DNA of 64,000 nucleotides from Cymbidium sinense (taxonomy: Eukaryota; Streptophyta; Magnoliopsida; Asparagales; Orchidaceae): NCBI GenBank assembly GCA_021442155.1, contig CM038228.1, positions 85,142,114-85,206,113 of the forward strand, given 5' to 3'. The notes beneath the pieces are model-generated. The model did no database searches and was not told the origin of the DNA. It was given only the letters and a program-made list of their open reading frames with translations. Numbering within the stretch: the stretch's first letter is position 1; every line of letters starts with the position of its first letter. Positions 12,623-24,140 of this stretch are shown piece by piece. Made by a program: the position numbers and the translations under genes.

Positions 12623-15143
12623 ATGCCGTCCCTCAAACCCGACTCTGCCTCCGCCGCCGCGGCCGTAGAAGCCGTACCACACGCCACTGGAGAATACCCA
12701 AAGCACAATCTCGCGTCCCTTCTGGCCGCAGCTCGTCCCTTCCTGCGCGACCAGGCCGACGCCGTCCCTTCCGACCCCGCCCTCTCCTCCCTCCTCTCCA
12801 CCCTCCGGGCCGCCGGCGCCGGCGAGTGCTCGCACAAGCATGGCACCTTCGCCCGCCCATCGGCGTCCACCGCATCGCCAGCCCTATGGGCGCTCCCCTC
12901 CCTGTCGCCCGTTTGCGGCCTCTACCACTCAGCTTACTCTAATTCCTATGTTAACCTAGCCATCTTCGAGCCCGGCGCCACCTCTCGCGCCGCTCTCAGC
13001 CTCACCCTCGGTCCCTCCGCTGAGCGACTCATCCACCTCTTCTGCATCGTCCCCCGCCAAGAAATCATCCACGATTTCCTCCTCTTCCGCTACTCCGACG
13101 CAGAGCTCGCTGATCACCTCATCGCCTCCGCTGATTCAGCCCGCCGGGGGATCGACGAGCCCCACAAGATCAATTCCCTGCTCCCACCACAGGAGATCTC
13201 TGTTAAGCACATCCGCACAGGGGAAGACGTTCTGGTTTCACGGCGGGTTATCGCGACGTTCCTCCTGATGACAATGGCTGATTTCAGCGAGCAGTTGTTT
13301 AATTTCCAGGATCGGTTCTTCAACAACGAAGACGGCCGGTTTCAGTTCACTGGAAACAATGTTTCCGGAGCTCTGTGGCCGGGGGACGGACGACCTGGGT
13401 TATGGTCCTATGGATGAATTCTATCTCGCGGATGGGGGCAATTAGGGCTGTAAATGAACCTGTGCACTTGTTGAATTACCGAATTGCGATTAATCTTCGT
13501 ATGTTGCTCAAATTAATAAACAAACAAGTTTCAACAAAAAACTCCGATGTTAAACGAATCAATACAACACGATCTTACTCGCTTGTTTATGATCATGAAT
13601 ATACTATATTTATCTCGATAATTAAATCATAAATAATTAATATTAAGTTTTGATAATAATTCATATATTATCTTCAAAATATTAGTAAATATTATAAAAT
13701 TTATTTTAAGGAGTCTTGGAAGACATAAAAGTTATATTAATTCAGTTTTACCTAACAAGAAAAAGAAGACATCAAAGTCATTAATCTTTCTTAATGAGTC
13801 TTAGAATGTGATATTATAAATTTTTTTGTGCAACCATTCAATGTGAAGAATAATATCATTGTTATTAATCCACTAAATATATGAATGATTGTATATTTTT
13901 GGGAAAAACTATTATCAAGTTTTGAATACGTTATGAATATTTTATTCATTAATATGTGTTTCAATGTTAATCATTTTTTTTTTTTTGAAAAAATAGTAAT
14001 ATATTATCACTCTCTTATGAATTTGAAGCATATGTTAGATTTGTAAATACATAAGAATTCGGTGGTATGTATGTAAAGCCCCCATTGAGGGGTTGATAAG
14101 AGCTTATTCTATATAGAATGATTCTAATTAGGTATGTACTCTTTAATTTTTTAGTATTTTGTTTTCAAATTAATTTTTTATTATTATTTTTTGTTTTAGA
14201 TGCCTTGTTTTAAAAAAATTATTGTAATTTGTGAGCATACAATAACTCAATAAGGCATATTAGCAAGTTTGATTATGTATTTTAAATTTTTTTTAAAAGT
14301 TGTCTTTATTTTTTTAGTAAAAGGCCAACTATTTCCTTCATATTTTGAAAATTATCGATCTATATATTTTTTATGAATTTATATGATCATATTATCAAAA
14401 CATTTAACTATTTATTTTTATGTATTTTTTAATCAAGCTTACCTTTTATAGAATTTTTCATGATTTAGTTTCTTTTTAGAATCTAAATTTTGTATTCTAA
14501 GTAAAACTTGCTTGAGATTTAAGAGGATAATTACAACAAAAAATTAGAGAAAATATAAGTACTCATTTAAAACTCATTAATTAACTCAATTAAATACTGC
14601 TTTGATTAATTCAAACCAAGACAAAGCTCAACATATATAAATTAGAAAGCAACATCCATACAAAAGCTTCGAACTCGCTTTAACACGAACAACATTTAAT
14701 TTGTCCAAGCCAAGTCCAATCCGAGGAGTACTCGGCTCAGCTCGGCTCGATTACAGCCTTAGGGGCAATCTATAACCTCATAGTGAATGAAGAAGAGATA
14801 TACATGGAGGAGAAGCGGAGAGACGGAAGAAGAGTGGAAGAAGAAGATGAGGGCATAGACTGTGGTTCACTGTTCAGAGTCGCATGAGGGTTTTGGATGA
14901 CGATCGAAAACAAATGAGGGACTTGTACGTGAGGTTGGGTGGCTGAGACACTGGAGGGGACAAGACCTAAAAAGTGCTGAGGAGAGCTACCAGAAGAACC
15001 CATTCGTCGGAGAGCCACATGTGGTTTAAGCAGTTTATTTGGGAATGGAGAGGTGGGAGGAGGCTGAGAGAGAGGCGAGAGAGGGCTGAGCCCTTGTTGG
15101 GGTGGGGAGTGCATGGGATAAGAGGGTGACATGGGAGGGGTGG
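12623..15143 (+). pseudogene. Broken gene: conserved plant protein with TPR-like C-terminus, split by a hAT insertion
   Basis: The GC-rich reading frame opens at ATG 12623 and runs to 13417. It matches a conserved plant family I know from its motifs: NLASLLAAARPFL, HKHGTF, GLYHSAYSNSYVNLAIFEPG, IHLFCIVPRQ, VKHIRTGEDVLVSRRV, ADFSEQLF and ALWPGDGRPGLW. The family may be the one with a DUF6817 domain; its biochemical role is not known to me. Several lesions are visible. About 12853-12912 is read out of frame: the +1 frame there gives the expected IGVHRIASPMGAPLPVARL, so two compensating frameshifts are present. An 8-bp insertion at 13406-13413 shifts the frame just before MNSISRMGA. A hAT element sits at 13443-14761. 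Beyond it the homology resumes (YNLIVNEEEIYMEEK at 14770, then CEKNPFVGEPHVV-like sequence near 14990) with more stops and shifts, and is lost at 15143. No intact protein can be made. Confidence 0.8.
13443..14761. mobile_element. hAT-type transposon inserted in the gene relic, 8-bp TSD
   Basis: A perfect 8-bp TSD, GGGGCAAT, lies at 13435-13442 and 14762-14769. The left end is TAGGGCTGTAAATGAAC; the right end, read on the other strand, is TAAGGCTGTAATCGAGC, so short TIRs are present. Removing the element and one TSD copy restores the reading GAI|YNLIV across the join, which proves it is an insertion into an exon. The 1.3 kb interior is AT-rich with no recognisable transposase, so the element is non-autonomous. 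A half copy of the fold-back family lies inside it near 14030-14080. Confidence 0.85.
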
Positions 15144-15500
15144 AGAAATGTCCGAGTCCATAGACGTAGCTTTACGCGCGACTCAATCCATCGACGTCCG
15201 ATTTTTCCCGCTTTAGCGTTAATGGAGCGATACAACGGATGGCGCCAGAAGGGATGGCGATTCACGCCGTTTACACTTCCCGCCGACCCGCCCGCAGGTC
15301 GCTCAAAAGCGGAGAAGAAGAACGAGATATCCGTGTCACATTCCTCGCCACGTAACGCTTTAGTGCTTTCTTTCGACGGGATTTTTCTCGCCTTAGCTGC
15401 TCTCTCGACATCCGCCTTCGCCGGATATAGAAATCAAAAATTGAGGTATCAGTGACTACATGAGGTATTTACACATGCATTTTCGAACTTGAATGAATTT
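15144..15500. other. Unidentified GC-richer junction segment
   Basis: The gene relic ends abruptly after GGGAGGGGTGG (15143) and this unrelated sequence begins. It is GC-richer than its neighbours and carries an open frame at 15102-15455 with no recognisable product. It may be the left end of the composite element whose tandem array starts near 15500. No matching inverted end was found on the right side (25561-25785). Confidence 0.4.
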
Positions 15501-18080
15501 AGGGTTTACTCGTTTCTTCTCACCCAGTGAAAAATTGGTTATTTTTATATATTATTTTGTATTTGTACTCTCTCAGATCTCTCGAGGGTACATAGCATTC
15601 GTATTTTTTTCCGCTTTAGCCTATTTCTTGAGATTATGTTCATTACATTCAAATGTAAGTAATTTGAGGCGCTTTAGATAGGGGTTTTATGATTCAGCAC
15701 TCTGATCTCTTGAGGATAGTGATCATTTAGCCTACTTTTTTTTCGCTTTATCTTGCCTTCTTCTTGAGATTATATTTAGGCATTCCAATGGAAGTAATAT
15801 GAAGGTTGTTTGGATGATTTGATTTTTGCATCTCAGACTCTCTCTTTGAGGGTATAGATCATTTATGTCATTTTTTCATTTATTTTGCCTATTTATTGAG
15901 ATAATGTTCATTACTTTATGGAAGTAATTTGAAAGTTTTGATTTTTGGGGTATTTTGCATTCAGACTCTCTGCCTCTTGAGGGTACATATCATTTTATCC
16001 TTTTTTCCTTTATTTTGCCTACTTCTTTGATTATGTTTAGGGCATTCCAATGGAAGCATTTGGAGGTCGCTTGGATGGTTTGGGGATATTTTGCATCCAG
16101 ACTCTATACCTCTCCTGAGGGTACATATCATTTATGGCCTTTTTTCTAGTTTATTTTGCCTGATTCTAGAGATAATGTTCATTAGATTACAATGGAAGCA
16201 ATTTGAAAGCTGTTTGGATGGTTTCGGGGTATTGATTCGTCCAGTACCTCTTTGGGGTAAGATCATGTCATTTTCAGTTTATTTTGCCTTAATTAGAGAT
16301 TATGTTTAGCATTCCAATGGAAGCAATTTGATGGTCGCTTGGATGGTTTATTTGGGGTATTTTGCATCAGACTCAGACCTCTTTGAGGGTACAGATAATT
16401 TATGGACTTTTTTTGCCGCTTTATTTTGCCTACTTCTTGATTATGTTTAGTGCATTCCAATGGAAGCATTTGAGGTCGTTTTGGATGATTTCGGTATTTT
16501 GCATTCAGACTGCACTCTTTGAGGGTACAAATCATTTATGGACTTCTTGCCGCTTTATTTTTCCTACTTCTTGATATGTTTAGAGCATTCCAATGGAAGC
16601 ATTTGAGGTCGCGATGGTTTCTGTATTTTGTATCAGACCACCTTTGGAGGGTACAGAGCATTAAGGGACTCCCGGGTCAAGTTTATTTTGCCTATTTTTG
16701 AGATTTTGGCATTCCAATGGAAGCAATTTAATGGTCGCTTGGATGGTTTATTTGTTTTTGACAGTACTGTACCTTTGAGGGTACAAGCATTTGACTCTTT
16801 TTTCATTTATTTTGCCCGATTATTGAGATTATATTTAGACATTCCAATGGAAGCAATTTGATGACTGCTTGGATGATTTGGGTATTTTTTTGCATCTGAC
16901 TGCACCTCTTTGAGGGTACGAGCATTTAGAGACTTCTTTTTCCAATTTATTTTGCATGTTTCTTTAAATAATATTCATTACATTATAATAGAAGCAATTG
17001 AGTTGGATTATTTGGGTATTTTGCATCAGACTCTCAGACCTCTCGAGGGTACATTATTTATGGCCTTTTTTCAGTTTATTTTGCTGATTATAGATAATGT
17101 TCATTACATTATAATGGAAGCAATTTGTCGCTTTGGATGGTTTGGGGTATTTCAGATTCACTGCACTCTTTGAAGGATACGATCAAGGACTTCTTTTCCT
17201 AATTTATTTTGCTTGTTTATTGAGATTATGTTTAGGGCATTCCAATGGAAGTAATTTGATGGCTACTTGGATGATTTATTTGAGATATTTTGTATCTGTA
17301 CTCTCTGTACCTCTTTGGAGGGTCCAGAGCATTTGGGACTTTGCGCTTTATTTTGCCTACTTCTTTTGATTATGTTTAGTGCATTCCAAAGCATTTGGAG
17401 ACGCTTTAGATGGTTTCGGTGGGTATTTTGCATTCTCAGTACCTTTTGAAGGGTACAGATCATTTATGGACTTCTTTGCCGCTTTATTTTGCCTACTTCT
17501 TTGATGATTATGTTTAGGCATTCCAATGGAAGCATTTGGAGGTCGCTTGGATGGTTTGGGGGGTATTTTGCATTCAGTACTCTGCACTTTGGAGGGTACA
17601 GATCATTTATTCTTTTTGCTTTATTTTGCCTACTTATTTTGATTATGTTTAGGGCATTCCAATGGAAGCATTTGAGGCTATTTGGATAGGTATTTTGCAT
17701 CTAGATTCTCTGTACCTCTTTGGGGGGTGCGTGATCATTTATGGACTTCTTGCCGCTTTATTTTGCCTACTTCTTTGATTATGTTTAGACATTCCAATGG
17801 AAGTATTTGAGTCGCTTTGGATGGTTTCTGGGTATTTTGATCTCAGACTTTGTTCTGAGGGTACGACATTTATGGCCTTTTTTCCGTTTATTTTGCCTGC
17901 TTTCAGATTATGTTCATTACATTACAATGGAAGTAATTTGAAAGTCGCTTTGATGGATGATTTGGGGGTATTTTTCATCTCAGACTTTGTCTATTTGGAG
18001 AATACGAGCATTTGGAATAATTTGGAAGCTATTCGCTTGGTTTTGATGGGTGATTTGCATCTGTACTCATTACCTACTGA
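15500..18080 (+). repeat. Left tandem array of a degenerate ~125-140 bp unit
   Basis: About 17-18 units follow one another. Each carries, in order, a TTTGAGGGTAC word, CATTTATGG, TTTATTTTGCC, GATTATGTTTAG or ATAATGTTCATTA, CATTCCAATGGAAGCA, a TTGGATGGTTT word and TATTTTGCAT. CCAATGGAAG-like words recur near 15785, 16047, 16190, 16315, 16455, 16588, 16709, 16838, 17240, 17519, 17656 and 17791. Units vary by substitutions and small indels. Open frames within the array are chance products. The same unit occurs in reverse orientation at 21585-25560, so the two arrays form a giant imperfect inverted repeat. Confidence 0.88.
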
Positions 18081-18095
18081 CTTTTCTTTTTGAAG

Positions 18096-18644
18096 TTTAT
18101 CATGTCTGGGAAAAGGATAACTTCGAGATGCAGGCCTACCACTGTAAGAACTGTGTTCGATAATATTGCAGCACGCTTTACTGATGAAGCCACTGACATT
18201 TTAAAGAGGCTTCATCTCCATCAATTCATTAGACTAATTAAGCAAGACTCAGTTGCCATTACATCGATCGCTTTGGACATAAAAGCAAGCTTTCTTGGTG
18301 GGCAAGGCATTCCTTTCACCCCAATGAAGTTGATGATGATAGGGATGCCAAATGAGGGGAGAAGGTATATATGAATCCCAGCCGCAGCTTCACCATCTGA
18401 CTACAAGAATCAACTTGAGAATTGATGGCTCGTTGCTCAGAAAGCACATTTTGTGCTTGTATACGTCTTGCCAAATCTATTTTTTATATATCACAATTGT
18501 AGGGTGGCATTAGAATTGATTGCCTACGCCGATGACATAGATAGATTTGCTGAATACAACTGGGCAGAGGCCATTTGGGACTTTCTGGTTTCCCAATTTG
18601 ATATTATTACATCAAATATTCGCACCCGTGAGGTAGGTACATGA
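18096..18644 (+). pseudogene. Mobile-domain / DUF1985-like protein remnant of a transposon
   Basis: Two open stretches (about 18090-18374 and 18453-18644) in different frames belong together. The first includes HLHQFIRLIK and GGQGIPFTPMKLMMIGMPNEGR; the second includes YADDIDRFAEYNWAEAIWDFL. This pattern, a G(I/V)PFTP..(T/I)GMPN block followed by a DI(D)xFxxYxWxxAxxDFL block, resembles the DUF1985 / plant-mobile-domain-like part of MULE proteins that also carry a Ulp1 domain. Stops and shifts between the blocks mean it is not functional, unless introns separate them. The family call rests on pattern memory. Confidence 0.5.
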
Positions 18645-19821
18645 GTGGCTTTGTCATCTTTTGGTATGTTCTATATCTCCGTGAATGTGTAATTTAATGC
18701 ATTGAAGTTTCTTAAAATATTTATTGTAGATATGGGTGAGCACATAAGCATCATGGCTCATTTCCATCTGCAAAGCCACGATGCGATGGGGGAAAAATAA
18801 GTTTTCAAATAATATTTTCACTAGTTTGGGAGGAAACCAGGTGACATATAATAATATCACTTAGTTCATATAAGAATGTCTTTATTTATATTGTATGTCT
18901 TCACATTTTCTTATCGATTTATCACAGTGCCGCTTTCATTCAAGGACATATTAGAAGAGGAGAACTGCTCCTTCTGTCCCGCCAACATCTACATGTCCCC
19001 GATACCCATTTTAAGTCCAATTAGTAGCCCCACGAGTCTCCATATCTCTCCTCGATATTCTCCCGGCCCAGGTATCTAGCATGCTCTGCTACTACCCCCA
19101 CAGACTTTCAGAGAGGATACTTGTGTTTCAAGGACTTGAAAGATACGATCATCTTTCATGCAATAATGACGAGAGGATGGATGGGCTTGATTTGTGGGTT
19201 CTGCTATCAGGAAGTTCTTACCGTGCAGGTCCTACCACCCCAAGTGTGGGGGAGGTTCCTGTGGGGGTCACCACAGGGAAAACTCTTGAGGAGGCTACCA
19301 CAGAGCTGTGGAGGGTACCCCGGGAGGCTATCCACTTGGAAAGCCCAGGAGGGTAAGAAGCTCTGGAGGCTACGAGCTTCCACTATGGAGTTGGATACTC
19401 CAACGGGAAGCCCATGTGGAATTGACCATAGAAGTTCTTGAGGACCTCCACTACACATGACGATTCAAACCCAGAATCGGCAACATTGAGCATGGTGTGA
19501 AAGCTCTAGATAAGAAAGAGGAAAGCTATTCCTCCCTTCACACACACTTACAGAAGTCACGAAAGAATAAGTGATGTGGTGGCCTCCACTCAAGATGAGA
19601 AGCCAGAAAGGTATTAAGTTACTTTCTTTTAAATTTGAGATAGAAATAGATTTCACTAAATATTTTAGGTTCAAGAAAGATGAGCCAAAGGTCGACCCAG
19701 ACTATCGTTGTGGTGGAGGAGCATCAATCGGAGGTATGAAAAATACTCAGTAGATCGATCCTTAATTCATAGTGAATCTAGATCTTCATCACTAACTTTC
19801 GACATCAGTAATTTCCTTGCA
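18645..19821 (+). other. Internal region of the composite element, no domain recognised
   Basis: Short open stretches occur on the plus strand (for example 18876-19079, ending in a Ser/Pro-rich segment, and 19081-19356). They could be linker exons of the transposon protein between the mobile-domain-like block and the Ulp1 block. A GGAGG/CCTCC-rich patch (about 19240-19450) shows short internal repetition. Nothing supports a host gene. Confidence 0.35.
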
Positions 19822-20659
19822 GCCATCAGAGGCACTTCATGTTGTTGAGTTCTCATCCAGAGTTATTTTGCCTAAGCCGATGCTCGATCTTATCACACGC
19901 CATGCTCCCGAAGGACAAGTCAATCTTCACGCCTCCTTCATACATAAAATAACCTATTCGCTTTAATTAAGCTCACTTTAAAATATTTATCACTTGCAAG
20001 GGTGATACAAGATTCATTGAGAATATCACAGATGAGTAGATCGATGAGTTGCTCAGATCAATATCTCTGATGATACATCGATGCCTTCGCATTTTTTCCG
20101 CCGATATTTCGCTCGTCTATGTCCCCTATTTGTACATTTCATGCTTGCATCGTTACCCGGAATGTTGGGTAATTCAATTTTGTTTAGATAAAAGCTATAA
20201 TCTATAATCGTTTCTCTTCTTTTCCCAGAAGTTATGTGCACGCCTAAAAAGACGAAAGAAAAATGTTTATCCAACATGTCACACAAGTGTGTCGGTGAGT
20301 TAATCTTACCGCCGTTATAGATAATCATCGACACTCGGTTAAGTATAGTCGTGGGTATTTTTGACTCATTATCCAAACCAACCCATAAGAGCATTCTTCC
20401 CGAGATTGTAAGAAGCTTTTCAAATTTGGTTCCTCTTAACTATTTTTTTTTTCGCCAACTTGTTGAGATTATGTTTGCTATTCGATCAAATTACTTGTTG
20501 AAGATGTCGCTTTTCGAAGCGATCCCAAAAAATGGCCAATTGAAATGGTGAGGATACCCAAGAAAATAGACGGAATATTTGTCCAAATACTTGGAGGCGA
20601 ATTAGAAAACCTTAAGTGGGTAGACCACCGATTGGCCAAAGAAGATGAATATATTTAGA
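19822..20659 (+). pseudogene. Degenerate Ulp1-like (C48) cysteine protease of a transposon
   Basis: Plus-strand fragments fit the Ulp1/SENP peptidase layout. The first is a 5' block (VVEFSSRVILPKPMLDLI, from about 19825). A central block at about 20345-20440 reads VGIFDSLSKPTHKSILPEIV, matching the usual V.D(S/P)L.. stretch after the catalytic region. A final block (from about 20527) reads WPIEMVRIPKKIDGIFVQIL, where family members have a GDxCGIFV catalytic-cysteine motif. Here the motif is shortened and the Cys is missing, so the copy is catalytically dead. Blocks lie in different frames with stops. Ulp1 domains captured by MULEs are known in plants. The coding direction matches the mobile-domain remnant just upstream. 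Confidence 0.6.
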
Positions 20660-21580
20660 AGTTATTATTATATATTTTGTTTGGGACATAAAATCCAAAT
20701 TGAGAACAATAGTATTTAGTTTGATATAGAATTTTGTATAATGCATCGGTTTGGTGGCTTCGAAGACTTAGCTGTTTTTGTTGAAGTGAATGGATCGTTT
20801 ATGGATCTGGGATGCTATTTTACTCTGCTTTTTGTAACTTCTGTTCTCTCATTTTATATAGTTTGATTTCATCGATATTTTACTCGGGATGATATTTTGA
20901 ATCATATTTTATCTTATAGATTTGGTTTTGGGGCTATACTCTTAAAAAGAAATGCATTTAAAATCATTTTAATGGTATTTTGTTATGAGCGTAATGCATA
21001 AAATTAATGCGAAATGCATAAAATAAATGTTATCCGAATTCATAAAATTAATGCATAAAATTAAATTAGGGATTACGCCATTGTGATTATTTTTTTTAAA
21101 AGTTTCATTGTAAAATTATTGTGGTTGGTGTAAGTAAATTTTTGATTGTAAAATCATGATATTTTAACAGTTTTAATTTTAACTCATATGTATTAAAATA
21201 TGATTATGATTGTTGTTAGCTATTTTTTTATTATGAAAATAAAGCAATTAAAAAAATTAAATCATATGTATTCTTAGTATGCTCATGCTCGAGTGAAATG
21301 AAGTTGAATATTAACTTGAACCTTATCATTAATTAATTTGTCTATTTATGAAATAAAAAACAAAATAAGTTAATCTATTATAAAATATAGTATTTTTTTT
21401 GCATTGCAATATGAAAAATTTAATTTTATAACCAGAATGAAACTTGTAAAGAGATAACTTTTAACATTTAATTATATAATAATTATTTTTAATTAATTGA
21501 ATATTGTAAATACAATAGATTAAGAGGTTTTAAATTTGTCACCACATTATGAGATTAAATTAACTAAATTTTGACTAGAT
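20660..21580. other. AT-rich sequence between the transposon core and the right array
   Basis: No gene or clear repeat is recognised. The word GCATAAAATTAATG or close variants repeat a few times near 20990-21060. Confidence 0.45.
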
Positions 21581-22574
21581 AGTTATAAATGATCGTACCT
21601 CCAAAGAGATAGAGTACGATGCAAAAAATATAAATAAACCATCCAAGCAACCATCAAATTGCTTCCATTGGAATGCCCTAAATATATAATCTCAAGAACA
21701 TAAAATAAACAGTAAATGCCTGTACTCCAAAGAGGTACATAGAAAATGATGCAAAACACCAAATCATCCAAGACCATCAAATTGCTTCCATTGTAAATGA
21801 ATGAACATCTAAAGAACAAAAAAATAAACTAAAAAAAACTCCTAAATGCTCACTCCAAAGAGGTACAGAGTACGATGCAAAATACCAAATCATCCAAATA
21901 GCCATCAAATTGCTTCCATTGGAATGCCCTAAATATCTCAATAATAAAAGCAAAATAAAAAAAGTCTAAATGCTCACCCTCCAAAGAGGCAGAGAGTACA
22001 GATGCAAAAAAATACCAGAAATTATCCAAGCACATCAAATTGTCCATTGGATTACCCTAAATATATCTCAAGAATTAGGCAAAATAAAATGAAAAGAAGT
22101 CTAAATGATACCTCCAAAGAGACAGAGTACAGATGCAAAATACCCCAAAACCATACAAACAAACAAATTGCTTCCATTGAATGTAATGAACATTATCTCA
22201 GAATCGTAAAATAAACTAGAAAAAAAGCCATAAATGATATCCCTTCAAAGAGGTACGAGAGTACAGATACAAATATCCTCTAAAACCATCCAAACTTTTC
22301 AAATTGCTTCCATTGTAATGTAATGAACATTATCTCAATCGCAAAATAAACTGAAAAGACCATAAATAATCAGATTTCTAGAGAAAAGTTACATACAAAA
22401 TACCCCCAAATCATCCAAGCTCCAAATGCTTCCATTGGAATGCTAAACATAATCAAAAAGAGGCAAAATAAACTATAAAAAGGAAAAATGATATCCTCCA
22501 AAGAGGGCAGAGTACAGATGTAAAATACTCCGAAACCATCCAAACAAATTTCAAATTGCTTCCATTGTAATGTA

Positions 22575-22860
22575 ATTGACTTTCTCAGATATTTTAATCA
22601 TCCAACCTTCAAATCAATGAAAATCAAAAAACCAGCAAATCAACTTTTGAATTTTGTTATCATTTGCTATTTCTTACCCAAAATATAGAAAATCTTTAAA
22701 TTTCTTGAGTTTAATAACTAGTATATCCACAAATTTGATGCATAGTCATAAGATGCATAATCTTCCTCGATTAGAAAGAAAAGTTCAAAAAATTGTAAAA
22801 CTTCATAAAATTGACTGATAGCCACAAAAATGTTAAAAAACAGATGTAAAAAAAACCACC
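22575..22860 (-). pseudogene. Second, more decayed copy of the FAR1-type fragment
   Basis: This insert matches 23825-24180 at several words in the same order: GACTTTCT..ATATTTT next to the array junction, AATTTTGTTA, TTTGAGTTT or TTGAGTTTAAT followed by AATAACTAGTAT, and TTTGATG.GCATAGTCA. It has lost any open frame. Its spacing from the better copy (about 1.25 kb) matches a duplicated array block. Confidence 0.55.
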
Positions 22861-23822
22861 GAATCATCCAGCCCATCAAATTGCTTCATTAGAATATAAT
22901 AAACATAATCAAAAAGAAAGCAAAATAAACTAAAAGAAGTCAATGCCTGCCCAAAGAGGTACAAAGAGTGGATGCAAAAAAAATACCCAAATCATCCAAG
23001 CATCCATCAAATTGTTTTATTGGAAAGTCTAAACATAATCTCAAGAATCGCAAAATAAACTGGAAAAAGGTCATAAATGATATGTACCTCCAAAGAGGTA
23101 CAGAGTAGATGCAAAATACCCTCAAACCATCCAAGCCCTCAAATGCTTCCATTGGAATTCTAAACATAATCAAGAAGAAAATAAGTCAAAAAAAGAAGTT
23201 CTAAATGTTAGACTCCAAAGAGGTACAAAGAGTACAGATGCAAAATACCACAAATAAATCATCTAAGCAATCATCAAATTGCTTTCATTGGAATGCTCTA
23301 AACATAATCTCAAGAAATAGGCAAAATAAACTGGAAAAAGGTTATAATGATCATCTCTCCAAAGAGGTACAGAGAAAATGCAAAATACCCCAAATCATCC
23401 AAACAAACCTCCAAATGCTTCCATTGGAATGCTCTAAACATAATCAAGAAGTAGGCAAAATAACCGGCAAAGAAGTCTTAATGCTCTCAAATCAGAGCAG
23501 TGTATAAAAAATACCCAAATCATCCAAGCATATCAAATTGTTTATTGAATTCTCAAACATAATCTCAAGAAACAGCAAAATAAACTAAAAATGCATAAAT
23601 GATTCACTCAAGAGAATCAAAAGTATGATACAAAATATCCCCAAATCATCCAGCGACCTCAAATATTTCTATTGGAATGCAAACATAATCAAAAGAAGTA
23701 GGCAAAATAAACTGAAAGAAGAATAAAATGATCGCTCTCCAAAGAGGTACAGAGAGTACAAATGCAAAATACCCTCCAGAAACCATCCAAACAGCTTTCA
23801 AATTGCTTCCATTATAATGTAA

Positions 23823-24140
23823 TTAACTTTCTGTATATTTTTTAATCATCCAATTCTCCTCCAAATCAACAGAGAATCTAATCATGGCCGGATAACTAGT
23901 CCTTGTATCAATTTTTTGGAATTTTGTTAAGCCATTTAGACTGACAGACTTCTTCCGACTAGCTTTTGCACATGGAAAATCTTTTGATTTCAATTGCTTT
24001 GAGTTTGGCCAATAACTAGTATGGTCCTTCCGAACACTGAAGCCAATTTGATGTGCATAGTCACAAGACAGGCATGCCTCCGTTTCTGGTGCCAAAGGAG
24101 TTTCCAAATTCATAGACATCACGACTTTATCGCATCCATG
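23823..24140 (-). pseudogene. FAR1/FHY3-type DNA-binding domain fragment embedded in the array
   Basis: Read on the minus strand, about 100 residues stay open. They fit the FAR1 DNA-binding domain, a WRKY-like zinc-finger fold found in FHY3/FAR1 factors and in their MULE transposase ancestors. Visible blocks are DYAHQIGFSVRKDHTSYW, KDFPCAKASRKKS, DTRTSYPAMIRFSVD and a terminal WMIKKYTES just where HNH would follow. The fragment stops at that point against array sequence, so the domain lacks its last metal ligands and any transposase or SWIM region. It may be captured host sequence or a leftover of a FAR1-related transposase; the abrupt ends favour capture. Confidence 0.68.

Noticed and set aside
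12587..12875. Three overlapping minus-strand open frames in the GC-rich exon
   Set aside because: They are shadows of the plus-strand coding relic; GC-rich coding sequence lacks stops in other frames, and none resembles a known protein.
15500..18093. Many short open frames across the left array
   Set aside because: The same peptide words recur in all frames because the DNA is tandemly repeated; there is no consistent frame or start.
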